NCBI RefSeq assembly: GCF_030010235.1
Contig: NZ_JASCRS010000004.1
Span: forward strand, 62,001 to 126,000
Origin: Leucobacter sp. UT-8R-CII-1-4
Lineage (GTDB): Bacteria; Actinomycetota; Actinomycetes; Actinomycetales; Microbacteriaceae
DNA: 64,000 bases
Reading direction: 5' to 3'
Below the pieces are notes generated by a model that saw only the letters and a program-made list of their open reading frames with translations, ran no database searches and had not been told where the DNA came from. The translations under genes were made by a program, and so were the position numbers. This document shows, piece after piece, positions 51,797 to 60,983 of this stretch; positions within the stretch are counted from its first letter, which is position 1; each line of letters starts with the position of its first letter.

Positions 51797-52657
51797 ATGT
51801 CTATTTCACGTTCAAACCGCGTACTTCGTGTTCTCGGAGTCGGCGCTTCAGCGCTGATCGCACTCAGCCTCGCAGCCTGTGGCGCTGCCGGTGCAGACAC
51901 CGCAGACAAGGGCGAGGTTTCGCTTGACACCCCATTCAAGGTGGCCGCCACTGAGGTTCCTCACGCTGACATTCTGAAGTTTGTTCAGGAGAACCTCGCT
52001 GAAGACGCTGGTATCAATTTCGAAATTAAGACCTTCAGCGATTACCCACTTGGCAACCGCTGGCTCGAAGAGGGCGAGGTAGACGCAAACTACTTCCAGC
52101 ACCGCCCATACTTCGATGCTCAGGTCGAAGAATTCGGCTACGACATCAAGCCGCTGAGCGACGTTCACGTTGAGCCCTACGCTGCGTTCTCAGAGAAGTA
52201 CAAGAGCGTAGCCGAGCTGCCAGATGGCGCAAAGATCAGTGTCACTAACGATGCAGCGAACCAGGAGCGTGCGCTGCGCCTGCTCGCTCAGGAAGACCTC
52301 GTTGTGCTGCCTAAGGATGGCGACCTCAGCGTGCTCGCGATCCAGGGCAGCAAAGAGTACAACCCTCACGGGTTCAACTTCATTGAGGCCGACCCGGCTG
52401 CACAGGCACGTGCCCTCGCCGATGTCGACCTTGGCATTCTGAACGGAAACTACTTCCTTGATGCAGGTTTCACTCTGAAGGATGCGCTCATCATTGAGCC
52501 GCTTGAGGGTAACATCTACGCCAACTTCCTCACCGTGCGCTCGGCCGATGTGAACGATCCACGCCTGATCAAGCTCGACGAGCTGCTCACTTCGCCAGAG
52601 ACCAAGGCCTTCATCGAGGAGACCTGGCCAGGTGGTGACGTATCGCCAGCTTTCTAA
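51797..52657 (+). CDS. metQ: Methionine-binding lipoprotein MetQ
   Basis: A 286-residue NlpA-family receptor. ATG 51797 follows CAGGAGA and gives a lipoprotein signal with lipobox LAAC. The mature domain has FKVAATEVPHADILKFV, KTFSDYPLGNRWLEEGEVDANYFQHRPYF and ISVTNDAANQERALRLLA, characteristic of MetQ. It delivers methionine (and perhaps D-methionine) to MetNI. The operon ends at a strong terminator. Confidence 0.93.
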   Translation: MSISRSNRVLRVLGVGASALIALSLAACGAAGADTADKGEVSLDTPFKVAATEVPHADILKFVQENLAEDAGINFEIKTFSDYPLGNRWLEEGEVDANYFQHRPYFDAQVEEFGYDIKPLSDVHVEPYAAFSEKYKSVAELPDGAKISVTNDAANQERALRLLAQEDLVVLPKDGDLSVLAIQGSKEYNPHGFNFIEADPAAQARALADVDLGILNGNYFLDAGFTLKDALIIEPLEGNIYANFLTVRSADVNDPRLIKLDELLTSPETKAFIEETWPGGDVSPAF

Positions 52658-52687
52658 GCTTGAGCGTACTCAGTTAGAAATACGTTG

Positions 52688-52734
52688 GATCGCCCGCGGG
52701 CATGCATTGCGCATGCCTGCGGGCGATCTTTTGT
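52688..52734 (+). terminator. Intrinsic terminator of metNIQ
   Basis: GATCGCCCGCGGGCATGC (52688-52705) pairs with GCATGCCTGCGGGCGATC (52711-52728) with one mismatch; TTTTG follows. Confidence 0.9.
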
Positions 52735-52785
52735 GTGGGCGATCCACCGTGGCGGAGTTCGCCGCCCTCTCCCGATGTTCTCTGG

Positions 52786-53175
52786 TCACATCACGTATAT
52801 CTCGCTTGCCCGCCAGCGCCCGTGCGCCCATTCGAGTCGCAGCGCAACCGCGTGAGAACGATGCTCGGTGTGCAGCACGACGGTCGCTTCGGCTACGTGG
52901 GGAAACACTCGGCACAGGCGAAGTCTGCCCGGGCTTGCGATGCACCTTCGGCGGTCAAGCTGCGCCTCACGGCGCTCTCGGTGCGCCGTCCGTTGCACTG
53001 CGAGTTGCCTGGCTGCGCCCATCGAGAGCATGGTGCCAATCTCGTGAATTCCGCGTAAACCTTCTACAGCTTCAAAACAGAGTGTTGCCAGTCTCCGCAC
53101 AAATCGATCCTGCGGATCGGGGATCTCTTCGGCGAAATCGAAGGGGAGGGCATCTGTATTGAATACTGCTTGCAT
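52786..53175 (-). CDS. Rv3235-family protein
   Basis: A 129-residue protein from ATG 53175 with GAGGAG upstream. The pattern FVRRLATLCFEAVEGLRGIHEIG, then a basic stretch and RLRLCRVFPHVAEATVVLHT with WAHGRWRASEIYVM at the end, matches the Rv3235/DUF6459 group, in which a helical half is followed by a beta half. In related genomes this gene lies near secA. Function unknown; it may be linked to secretion. An overlapping plus-strand frame is rejected as its shadow. Confidence 0.75.
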   Translation of the reverse strand: MQAVFNTDALPFDFAEEIPDPQDRFVRRLATLCFEAVEGLRGIHEIGTMLSMGAARQLAVQRTAHRERREAQLDRRRCIASPGRLRLCRVFPHVAEATVVLHTEHRSHAVALRLEWAHGRWRASEIYVM

Positions 53176-53398
53176 TGGGGCTCCTCAAATCGGTTTGAGC
53201 GCATTCCCCGATGCGTGTGTTGATCCGCTAGCGCGGCTGTGAAGAACACCATAAGCGCAGATCAACAGCAATCCACAATAGGAATTTCGCCTAGTCTGTA
53301 GAAGCTTTAAGCTCTGATCGCAAAGGTTTTTTCGACTTCCCAGCGTGGCTAGGCTGAACTTCACTTGATCCGAAGATTTTGCCCTCTATGCTGAAACC

Positions 53399-54952
53399 GT
53401 GTCTACCCTTCGCAACCTTGCAACTAAGTACTCCGATCTGAGCGATGAGCAGCTCGACTGGCTTGAGCTGCTGACGCTAGATTGGCCGCTGCTCGCTGAC
53501 CTCGCGCTTGGTGATGTGGTGCTTTGGGTGCCAACCACAGACAACAACTATGTTGCTGTCGCGCACAGTCGCCCGGCCGGTTCGGTGACGCTGTTCTACC
53601 GTGACATCATCGGCGACTACATGCGCGATGACTGGCGCGAAATTGTCGACGAGACGATGGAAACACGAAAGCCAGCAAGTTCTCGTGCGCCAGTCTGGTA
53701 CGAAGAGACCGCAATGAAGCTGAACGCCTTCTCGGTCAGCATGCGTGACGAGGGGGCAGCTGGCGCATCTGAAACCGCCCGCAATACCGACACCGGCGTG
53801 ATCACCACGATCGGCATGCCAACCCAGCCGTTCGCCGTGCTGACCGTGCACACGAGCCCATCTGACCCGCAGTACACCAACCACATCGGTAAGGCGTTCC
53901 GCGAGGTTGCAGATGATCTGTTCTCGATGATTCAGCAGGGCCTCTTCCCATCGCCGGGCACCTCGCGCGGCCGCGAACGCGGTGCACCGAGGGCCTCAGA
54001 CGGTCTGGTGCGCATCAACATGGAGGGTGTCGTTACCTTCGCAAGCCCGAACACCCAGTCGGCATTTATGCTGCTCGGCTACCGTGACGAGCTTGAAGGT
54101 GAAAACTTTGCCGAGGCAATCGCAGAGCTCGTGAAGGGGCAGTTCGATACGAACGAGTCACTGCCTCTGATCGCGCAGGGCCGCGTCGCGAGACGCGCAG
54201 ATGTCGAGATTAACGGCAGAGTGGTGACGCTGCGTTCGATTCCGGTAATTCGAGATGAAGAGCGGATCGGCGGAATCGTGCTCACCCGGGACGTGACGGG
54301 ACTGCGCCAGCAGGAGCAGGAGCTGATCACCAAAGACGCAACCATTCGCGAGATTCACCACCGAGTGAAGAACAACTTGCAGACGGTGGCCTCGCTGCTG
54401 CGTGTGCAGGCTCGTCGAGCGCGCAGTGAAGAAGCCAAAGAGGTGCTGGGTCAGGCGATGCGCCGTGTTGCGGCTATCGCGGTTGTGCACGACACACTCT
54501 CGACCGGACTCTCGCAGATTGTTGATTTCGACGTGGTCTTTGACCGCGTGCTCGGTCTTGCCGCTGAGGTAGCGAGTTTGCACGGCACCACGGTGCACCC
54601 GCACAAGGAGGGCCGCTTCGGTGAGCTGCCAAGCGAGTACGCGACCCCGCTTGCGCTTGCGCTCACTGAGATTGTGACGAACGCGGTGGAGCACGGCCTG
54701 GCCGGCCGTGAGGGTGAAGTGAACATCACTGCCGACCGTACTGATAATCGCCTCGCGGTTGAGGTTGTTGATACCGGTACCGGCCTGCCCGGTGGCACCG
54801 TGGGTGACGGCCTCGGCACTCAGATCGTGCGAACCCTTGTGGAGGGTGAGCTCGGTGGATCGATTACTTGGGGCCCCGATGAGCGTGGCGGAACTCGCGT
54901 CTCGATCGAGGTGCCGCTGCACTGGATCCGCACGAGCGTAGAAGGCAGATAA
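53399..54952 (+). CDS. PdtaS-like sensor histidine kinase (HisKA_2)
   Basis: A 517-residue cytoplasmic kinase from GTG 53399. Residues about 1-160 are a GAF-like domain (DWPLLADLALGDVVLWVPTT), about 200-300 a PAS domain (VRINMEGVVTFASPNTQSAF), and the rest a HWE/HisKA_2 kinase: REIHHRVKNNLQTVASLLRVQA (phospho-accepting His near residue 320), ALTEIVTNAVEHG, VVDTGTGLP and GDGLGTQIV. This is the layout of mycobacterial PdtaS, whose partner is the antiterminator PdtaR. No such partner gene is in the window. A terminator overlaps the stop codon. Confidence 0.88.
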   Translation: MSTLRNLATKYSDLSDEQLDWLELLTLDWPLLADLALGDVVLWVPTTDNNYVAVAHSRPAGSVTLFYRDIIGDYMRDDWREIVDETMETRKPASSRAPVWYEETAMKLNAFSVSMRDEGAAGASETARNTDTGVITTIGMPTQPFAVLTVHTSPSDPQYTNHIGKAFREVADDLFSMIQQGLFPSPGTSRGRERGAPRASDGLVRINMEGVVTFASPNTQSAFMLLGYRDELEGENFAEAIAELVKGQFDTNESLPLIAQGRVARRADVEINGRVVTLRSIPVIRDEERIGGIVLTRDVTGLRQQEQELITKDATIREIHHRVKNNLQTVASLLRVQARRARSEEAKEVLGQAMRRVAAIAVVHDTLSTGLSQIVDFDVVFDRVLGLAAEVASLHGTTVHPHKEGRFGELPSEYATPLALALTEIVTNAVEHGLAGREGEVNITADRTDNRLAVEVVDTGTGLPGGTVGDGLGTQIVRTLVEGELGGSITWGPDERGGTRVSIEVPLHWIRTSVEGR

Positions 54953-54985
54953 CAGCGAGAGCCGTTTCTGGCTCTCGCTGTTATT
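54951..54985 (+). terminator. Intrinsic terminator overlapping the PdtaS-like stop codon
   Basis: AACAGCGAGAGCC (54951-54963) pairs perfectly with GGCTCTCGCTGTT (54970-54982), followed by ATT. The first base lies within the TAA stop. Confidence 0.85.
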
Positions 54986-55008
54986 CAGGCCTGCTTCGGG
55001 CGGGTGCA

Positions 55009-55083
55009 CCCGTCATCCTGCGCGACCGCTGAGGTGCCGGAACTCATTGGTCTGCCTTCTGCGATTTCGTGCAGGATGACGGG
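55009..55083. repeat. 13-bp inverted repeat with 49-base spacer
   Basis: CCCGTCATCCTGC (55009-55021) and GCAGGATGACGGG (55071-55083) are perfect arms between two convergent genes. It may be part of a terminator for the minus-strand genes, a small RNA, or a miniature mobile element. Confidence 0.55.
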
Positions 55084-55105
55084 CCTTGCACTGCATGGTG
55101 GGCAG

Positions 55106-55618
55106 TTATTTGCGTGAGTTGCGGTTTGACCGGATGATCACGATGCCGCCAATTGCGAGCAGGATCACCCCGAGGCCAATGGTGCCAGCAATCACGAACG
55201 TGGTGACGTCGATGCTGTCGGGTGCAACCAGCTGAACAGCCATGTACGCGCAGAACGCGAGCATCAGCACACCCCAGACAATTGTGCCCGTTTTCGGGCG
55301 ACGAGCCATGGTCTCTGGACGCTGCTGGTAGCTTGGCGCGGCCGCTGGTTGCGTGGGCTGCGAGCCAGATTGCGGGCCGGGCTGTGGGCCGGACTGTGGG
55401 CCGGGCTGTGGTTCAGCCGCAGGCGTTGAATCAGGAGCGCTTGCTGATCCAGCGTTGACGTCAGCTTCGGTTGCAGCTTCGGGCGTAGGATCTGCCGCAC
55501 TTGCTGGCTCGACAGAGACAACGGGCAATTCGTTCGTTTTCGGACCCTTGCCGCCAACCGCTGGCTGCGGTGCCCACTCCGAGATAGCCTTCTGAGTTTC
55601 GCTCGGTTCGTTACTCAT
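55106..55618 (-). CDS. Membrane protein with Pro/Gln/Gly-rich tail
   Basis: A 170-residue protein from ATG 55618. Residues 1-105 are disordered and acidic, with short repeats PQPGPQSGPQPGPQSG. Two helices (about 113-130 and 138-160) form a membrane hairpin ending in a basic IIRSNRNSRK tail. It overlaps the upstream PspC-domain gene by four bases (ATGA), so the two are made together. Function unknown; probably a partner in the envelope-stress locus. Confidence 0.65.
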   Translation of the reverse strand: MSNEPSETQKAISEWAPQPAVGGKGPKTNELPVVSVEPASAADPTPEAATEADVNAGSASAPDSTPAAEPQPGPQSGPQPGPQSGSQPTQPAAAPSYQQRPETMARRPKTGTIVWGVLMLAFCAYMAVQLVAPDSIDVTTFVIAGTIGLGVILLAIGGIVIIRSNRNSRK

Positions 55619-57135
55619 CGTGCATCCTCCAATTCGCTAATGCGGTCTTTGAGCTTGTCGATTTCTTTTTGGCGATCTTTCTCAGCACGGGTGAGTTCTG
55701 GCTTCGTCGGTGGAGCGTCTGCACCCTCAACAATGACGGTGCCGCCGAGCATACGCACGTGCACTTGGATCTGCTCGTCCTGAGTCGACCCCTGCTTCAT
55801 TGTGCGAGACATCAGCACGCCACCCTGGCGACGCTCATCTGCGCTATCGCGCTGATCCTTAATGGTGCCAGCGAATAGATCCACCCGCACCGTGGTTGCA
55901 GCAGAGTCTGGCATCCGAACGGTCGCGTTTCCGCCGAGGATCCAAAGATCAACGGTTCGTGCATTCGCGCTAGCTCGCACATCGCTCAGATCGATCAGCG
56001 AGTTCCCGGCGATAGTGACGAGTGCTTGATCCTCACCAACGGTCTGCACTCGCAGCGCTGAATCACCGAAAGGTACCACCTCGGTGTCGCTGGGCAGCAG
56101 CGAACTGAACGGTGCGAAGATCAGCGCGACAACGCCGAAGAAGGAGAGGAATCCAATGAAGCCGCTGTCACGACCGCGAATGCCGGCGATGATTGTCGAG
56201 ATAGCGAGCACCGTGACACCGGCAAGCAAGCCTGTGGTGAGAGCGAGATTGTTGTCTCCGCCGTAGGCGAGTGTCGCCGTCGCGATGCAACCCGCAGCAA
56301 GTAGAGCGAGCGCGAGGCTCACCACGACGTGCACGGCGCCGAGCCGGTGGGCATCACGGTATTCGTGGCCCCACTTCTCCCAGTCTTTCGACTTCTCATC
56401 GACCTTCGTGCCCCACTCGTCGGCCTTTTCAGAGAAACTCTGGCCCCACTCGTTCGCTTTCTTGCTGGTGCGCTCAGCGAAGTCATTGGCCTGAGCAGCT
56501 GTGCGTTCAGCGAAATCGTTCGCCTGCGTCGTGGTGCGCTCGGCAAATTCGTTCGCCTGGTCAGCAAACTTATTGGCCTGCTCCTTGTAGTGCCCAGAAG
56601 AATGATTGCGTGAGCGGCTACTGAGCCAGGTAATCAGCCAGATCGCGAGTGCCGGCACCGCGACAGCCCACCAAAGCACTCCGAAGGTTACCTGCAGCCA
56701 GGTGGGGAGCACACCCCAGGTATCCCACCCCCAGGGCCCGAGGAACACGGTGCGGAAGAAAACGATGATTGTGGGAACGATGAGTACTGCGCCGAGTACG
56801 ATAGCTGCGACTACCGCCCCGGCCGAGGCTCGCCCCCGGAACAGTTCCTCCAAGTGAATACGCCCGCTGGCGTCTGGCAGCATCAGCCAGGCTGCAATGT
56901 AGAGCAGAATGCCGGGGCCGCCGAGCAGCGCCAAGACAATGAATACGCCGCGCACAATGATCGGGTCGATCTTTGCCTTTGCCGCGATACCGCCAGCAAC
57001 ACCGGCGATCCAGCGATCACCGCTGCGCGTAATATCAAGTCCGCGCAGCCAAGTGAAAAAGCGGTCAGAGCCGCGTTCAAATGACGGGCCGTTATTACCC
57101 TGGGGGCCGCCCTGTGGAGGAGTTGTGTCGTTCAT
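55615..57135 (-). CDS. PspC-domain protein with amphipathic 11-mer repeats and LiaF-like domain
   Basis: A 506-residue protein. ATG 57135 is chosen, giving MNDTTPPQGGPQGNNG. Residues 26-90 are a PspC domain (WIAGVAGGIAAKAKIDPIIV then a membrane helix). More helices lie at about 105-130 and 150-171. Residues 193-258 hold six successive 11-residue repeats (QANEFAERTTT, QANDFAERTAA, QANDFAERTSK, KANEWGQSFSE, KADEWGTKVDE, KSKDWEKWGHE), which should make a long amphipathic helix lying on the membrane. Three helices and a LiaF/DUF4097-like beta domain follow, and the end is a short coiled coil. It is divergent from a PspC-type kinase. It probably senses or responds to envelope damage. Confidence 0.78.
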   Translation of the reverse strand: MNDTTPPQGGPQGNNGPSFERGSDRFFTWLRGLDITRSGDRWIAGVAGGIAAKAKIDPIIVRGVFIVLALLGGPGILLYIAAWLMLPDASGRIHLEELFRGRASAGAVVAAIVLGAVLIVPTIIVFFRTVFLGPWGWDTWGVLPTWLQVTFGVLWWAVAVPALAIWLITWLSSRSRNHSSGHYKEQANKFADQANEFAERTTTQANDFAERTAAQANDFAERTSKKANEWGQSFSEKADEWGTKVDEKSKDWEKWGHEYRDAHRLGAVHVVVSLALALLAAGCIATATLAYGGDNNLALTTGLLAGVTVLAISTIIAGIRGRDSGFIGFLSFFGVVALIFAPFSSLLPSDTEVVPFGDSALRVQTVGEDQALVTIAGNSLIDLSDVRASANARTVDLWILGGNATVRMPDSAATTVRVDLFAGTIKDQRDSADERRQGGVLMSRTMKQGSTQDEQIQVHVRMLGGTVIVEGADAPPTKPELTRAEKDRQKEIDKLKDRISELEDAR

Positions 57136-57250
57136 AACTACGAGTTTGCCGGTGGAGGCGCAGCGGCCGCTATGGGGGGTTACCCTGAGCCGACCCTGAA
57201 TGTGGCCTGAACGCCCCCGAGAACCCACGGGGAAATGGTTTGATTGAAGC

Positions 57251-58672
57251 ATGACAACACCCACACTTGTGCGCAGCGGCGAAGACCGCATGATCGCTGG
57301 GGTGTGCGCTGGCCTGGCCGATCATCTTGGAGTACCGGTAAAAACCGTGCGTATTGCCATGTTGATATTCGGTTTGCTTGGCGGCGCAGGCGTAATTTTT
57401 TATGCCTGGCTTTGGCTGCTAGTTCCGACTGATACGGGCGATACCGTGGCGCCAATGCGGCGAGCGCTCACTAAGCCGGCAGGGTTCGCGTCTACCTCGG
57501 CTTCTCCTTCTCGTACTGGCGCGGTATCTAGCGCTGGATCAGCAGCTGCCTCTGCCACTGCAAATGCGGCACCGTCAACCTCAACCACTGCGACTGCAAA
57601 AAGCGCCAATTCGGCAGCGAACAACCCTCAAGTAGCTGCTGAACCATCTGTAAAACCCGGTAGCGCGATACCGGCTTCGCCCTCACCACTGGTAAACCGC
57701 GCCATGCGCTGGCCAATCGCCGAATTTCTGCTCGGTGCCTGTCTACTAGCTACCGGATTCGGCCTGGTGCTAGTGCAACTTGGCGTGGAGCTGCGCCTTG
57801 ACATGCTGCTGCCAGCCCTCGCTGTGCTCGTCGGCGTCGGACTCACCTGGTGGCAGATTGCCGACCGCAACCGCCCAGAACGCAATATGTTGCCCCGAGT
57901 ACTCGGTGCACTCGCGCTTGTCTCTGTCGGCGTGCTGATGTTCTTTGTGACCGCGAGCCAGCCGAGCATGCTCACCGTGATCGGGGCGGCATTTGCGGTG
58001 CTCGCCGGTGTCGCGCTTGCACTCGCCCCGTGGGCGCTGCGAGTGAATCGAGAGCTCATTGCCGAGCGTTCGGCTCGAGCGCGCGAAGCCGAACGCGCCG
58101 ACATTGCCGCGCACCTTCATGACTCCGTGTTGCAAACCCTCGCCGCGATTCAGCAGCGTTCAGAACCCGGCAGCGACATTGCCCGCCTTGCACGCGGACA
58201 AGAACGTGATCTGCGCGAATGGTTGTTTCGTGCAGCTGATGGAGCTGAGCCGGTAGACGAAGAAGCCCTGGAACAAGAATTGCGCGCGCATGCCGCCGGG
58301 CTTGAAGCACACCACTCGGTGCGCTTTGAAGTGATCTCGGTGGGTGCGCAACGCGCGGTGCCGGAAGCGATCGTTGCCGCAGCCAAAGAAGCCATGCTGA
58401 ACGCGGCGAGGCATGCTGGCGGTGAGGTAACCGTTTATGTTGAGACCGGGCAGCGCGCGGTCACCATCGATATCACCGACCGTGGGCCGGGGCTTGACCT
58501 CAGTCAGCTGCCAGAGGGCAGAATGGGAGTGCGCGAGTCAATTCAGGGCCGCATGCAGCGAGCCGGAGGAACAGCGAAGATTGTGCCTGGCCCAGGCGGT
58601 GCCGGCACGGCTGTGCGACTTTCGCTACCTTTGGCCGATCCAACGCAAAACGAAAAGAGCCGTGATGACTGA
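57251..58672 (+). CDS. PspC-domain sensor histidine kinase
   Basis: A 473-residue kinase. Residues 1-60 are a PspC domain (MIAGVCAGLADHLGVPVKTV with a helix to about 60), followed by an Ala/Ser/Thr linker (75-135) and three to four membrane helices (about 155-260). The dimerisation helix has ERADIAAHLHDSVLQTLAAIQ (phospho-accepting His near residue 290), and the ATP domain ends the protein: AAKEAMLNAARHAGG, ITDRGPGLDL, and EGRMGVRESIQGRM. The fusion of PspC to a NarL-type kinase is an actinobacterial design for envelope stress. It overlaps the regulator by eight bases. Confidence 0.88.
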   Translation: MTTPTLVRSGEDRMIAGVCAGLADHLGVPVKTVRIAMLIFGLLGGAGVIFYAWLWLLVPTDTGDTVAPMRRALTKPAGFASTSASPSRTGAVSSAGSAAASATANAAPSTSTTATAKSANSAANNPQVAAEPSVKPGSAIPASPSPLVNRAMRWPIAEFLLGACLLATGFGLVLVQLGVELRLDMLLPALAVLVGVGLTWWQIADRNRPERNMLPRVLGALALVSVGVLMFFVTASQPSMLTVIGAAFAVLAGVALALAPWALRVNRELIAERSARAREAERADIAAHLHDSVLQTLAAIQQRSEPGSDIARLARGQERDLREWLFRAADGAEPVDEEALEQELRAHAAGLEAHHSVRFEVISVGAQRAVPEAIVAAAKEAMLNAARHAGGEVTVYVETGQRAVTIDITDRGPGLDLSQLPEGRMGVRESIQGRMQRAGGTAKIVPGPGGAGTAVRLSLPLADPTQNEKSRDD

Positions 58673-59339
58673 GCAAATTCGCGTCGTGATCGTTGACGAC
58701 CATCAGATTTTTCGTACCGGTTTGCGGGCAGAACTCGGCCCCGTGCTTGACGTTGTTGGCGAGGCCGCAAACGTTGACGAAGCGATCGAAGTCATTTGCT
58801 CTGCTGTGCCCGACGTGGTGCTTCTTGACGTGCACCTGCCCGGCGGCACGGGAGGCGGTGGCGCCGAGGTGCTGCGCAGTATCTCTGAGCTTTCGCGTCG
58901 TGAGCAAGGCCTTGCGGGAGTGCGTTTTCTTGCGCTTAGTGTCTCGGACGCCGCCGACGACGTGGTGAGCGTGATCCGGGCAGGTGCCCGCGGCTACCTC
59001 ACGAAAGCCTCTTCTGGTGCCGAGGTGACTTCCGCGGTTGCGCGTGTGCAGGGCGGTGACGCCGTATTTTCGCCTCGTCTTGCCGGGTTCGTGCTCGACG
59101 CCTTCGGTGCGGGTCTCGGCGAGACAGCAGCGACAGACGACGAGTTGGATCGCCTCTCCGCACGGGAACAAGAAGTGATGCGCATGATCGCGCGAGGCTA
59201 TGCGTACAAAGAGGTGGCCGCCGAACTGTTCCTCTCGGTGAAAACTGTGGAAACACACGTGTCGAATGTGCTGCGTAAATTGCAACTGTCGAACCGGCAC
59301 GAACTAACGGCTTGGGCGTTGAGCCGGCGTTTGCTCTGA
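58665..59339 (+). CDS. NarL-family response regulator
   Basis: A 224-residue regulator starting at ATG 58665. Receiver motifs: IVDDHQIFRTG (acidic pair), VVLLDVHLPGG (phospho-acceptor Asp near residue 53), LALSVS and GYLTKAS. LuxR-type DNA-binding domain: LSAREQEVMRMIARGYAYKEVA and LSVKTVETHVSNVLRKLQL. Partner of the upstream PspC kinase and likely regulator of the divergent 55106-57135 operon. Confidence 0.9.
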   Translation: MTEQIRVVIVDDHQIFRTGLRAELGPVLDVVGEAANVDEAIEVICSAVPDVVLLDVHLPGGTGGGGAEVLRSISELSRREQGLAGVRFLALSVSDAADDVVSVIRAGARGYLTKASSGAEVTSAVARVQGGDAVFSPRLAGFVLDAFGAGLGETAATDDELDRLSAREQEVMRMIARGYAYKEVAAELFLSVKTVETHVSNVLRKLQLSNRHELTAWALSRRLL

Positions 59340-59384
59340 CTCGTGGGTGTCGTTCTTTGTACAGTCGCAGAACCTTCAGGGACG

Positions 59385-60896
59385 CTACACCCACCCCGGC
59401 AGCCAGCGGTGCGCGCGATAGAACCACTCTGGAATGGGAATGCCGCTCCACACCGGCCAAAACAGCAGCGACAGTATGAGGGTGAGCACGAGCAGCAGCA
59501 GCACTGCGATACGTCGTGACTGCAAAGCTTGCTGGTCATCGACTCTGCCAAGCAAGGTGCCAGTGAGCACCCGGCTATCAAACCTCGCAAATGCCACCAA
59601 CACGAGGGCAAGGGCGAGCGCCGCAAACGGCGTCATCACGACCGAATAGAACTGGTACACCGCCGGTCTTGAAGGGGTCAGCACCCAAGGCAACCAACCC
59701 GAAAGATAGCCGGTGAGTACAAACGCGCTCGCCGCAACAGTGCTGCCAAGTAGCGGTGAAACGATCCGCCCGCGAACAGCGAACACAGTGCGGCCGAGCA
59801 CCACCCACAGTAAAAGCAATAGAGCAATCACACCGCCCCAGGTGATGAACACGTTCGGCAGCGGAGAGATAGCCGACACGTAGCCATCCACACGCTCCGA
59901 ATACATGGCAGTTGGGCGCAAACCGAGCGGCCAGCCAAGCGGATTCGCCTGATACGGGTGCTGTACATCAAGGGTCGAATGCCAGGCGAAAGCGTCAACA
60001 TGCCAGTGCCAGAGCGACTCCCACCAGGGTTCGCCCTCGTGCCGGTTTTGTCCGCCAGGATTCACGATCCAGCCGGTCCAGCTTGCCACGTACGCGAGCG
60101 CTGCCGCAGGCAGAGCAATCAGCGCAGTTGCAAGTCCCTGCCGCATCGCGCTCAAGACCGCGCGCCAAGATGACTGCACAATGCCACGTGCTCGCAAGAG
60201 CCGAGCCCGGTTGATTCTACGCAAAAGATCACCAAGGGTGAGCAGCACCAGAAAAGCGGCAAACGGATAAAGCCCAGACCATTTCACTGCGGCAGCTGCG
60301 CCAAAAGTGAGACCGGCAGCCAGCAGCCAAGGCCTGCGCCAGTGCAGCCCGCCCTGCAGCCCCGCGCTTTGCTGCCAATCGCGCACCACAAAGATCGCGC
60401 CAAGCACCACGAATAGAGTCAAAAATCCGTCGAGAAGCGCGACCCTGGTGAGCACAATATGCACACCATCAAGTGCCAACAAAAACCCCGCAAGATAGGC
60501 CACCCACCGACTGCGGCTGAGCAGCCAGCCAAGCCGCATCGTGAGCGCTACGGTGAGGACCCCGGCACTTGCCACGGCGACCCGCCAGCCCCATGCCGAT
60601 TCGGGGCCAAAGAACAGCAGGCCGAGCCCAATCAGCCACTTGCCAAGCGGCGGATGCGCGATGGAGCTTGCCTGATCTAGAAACGCTCGGGCAAGCTCGC
60701 CACTGAACTCGGGGCCGAACTCGGTCCACACAGTCGGGTAGCCGTAGACGAGTTGGGTGACGGCATCGCGCACGTAATACAGCTCATCAAACACGAGGGT
60801 CCCGGGCTTATCGAGCGACCAGAGTCGCAGCCACGCAGCGACGGCGAGGATCGCGAGCGGCGCGATCCAACGCAAATGCTGTTTCGCGAAAGACAC
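59385..60896 (-). CDS. Protein O-mannosyltransferase (PMT family)
   Basis: A 503-residue membrane glycosyltransferase from GTG 60896. The first loop has the PMT catalytic motif FDELYYVRDA (conserved Asp-Glu, about residues 37-46). About eleven helices follow, with IAHPPLGKWLIGLGL and a W-R-x-P-type segment typical of the GT39 family. It moves mannose from polyprenyl-phosphate mannose to Ser/Thr of exported proteins. It is divergent from proS with 87 bases between. Confidence 0.88.
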   Translation of the reverse strand: MSFAKQHLRWIAPLAILAVAAWLRLWSLDKPGTLVFDELYYVRDAVTQLVYGYPTVWTEFGPEFSGELARAFLDQASSIAHPPLGKWLIGLGLLFFGPESAWGWRVAVASAGVLTVALTMRLGWLLSRSRWVAYLAGFLLALDGVHIVLTRVALLDGFLTLFVVLGAIFVVRDWQQSAGLQGGLHWRRPWLLAAGLTFGAAAAVKWSGLYPFAAFLVLLTLGDLLRRINRARLLRARGIVQSSWRAVLSAMRQGLATALIALPAAALAYVASWTGWIVNPGGQNRHEGEPWWESLWHWHVDAFAWHSTLDVQHPYQANPLGWPLGLRPTAMYSERVDGYVSAISPLPNVFITWGGVIALLLLLWVVLGRTVFAVRGRIVSPLLGSTVAASAFVLTGYLSGWLPWVLTPSRPAVYQFYSVVMTPFAALALALVLVAFARFDSRVLTGTLLGRVDDQQALQSRRIAVLLLLVLTLILSLLFWPVWSGIPIPEWFYRAHRWLPGWV

Positions 60897-60983
60897 CCTA
60901 TAAGCCTAGGGTCAGCCCTTTTATGATGCCATTTCGATTTTGCGGCCACGATAGGGGCGGTTGAAGCAGATACGATAGAAACC

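Noticed and set aside
52632..53162. Plus-strand open frame of 176 codons overlapping metQ end and terminator
   Set aside because: It runs through the metNIQ terminator and is Arg/Ser-rich. The minus-strand Rv3235-like gene explains the region better.
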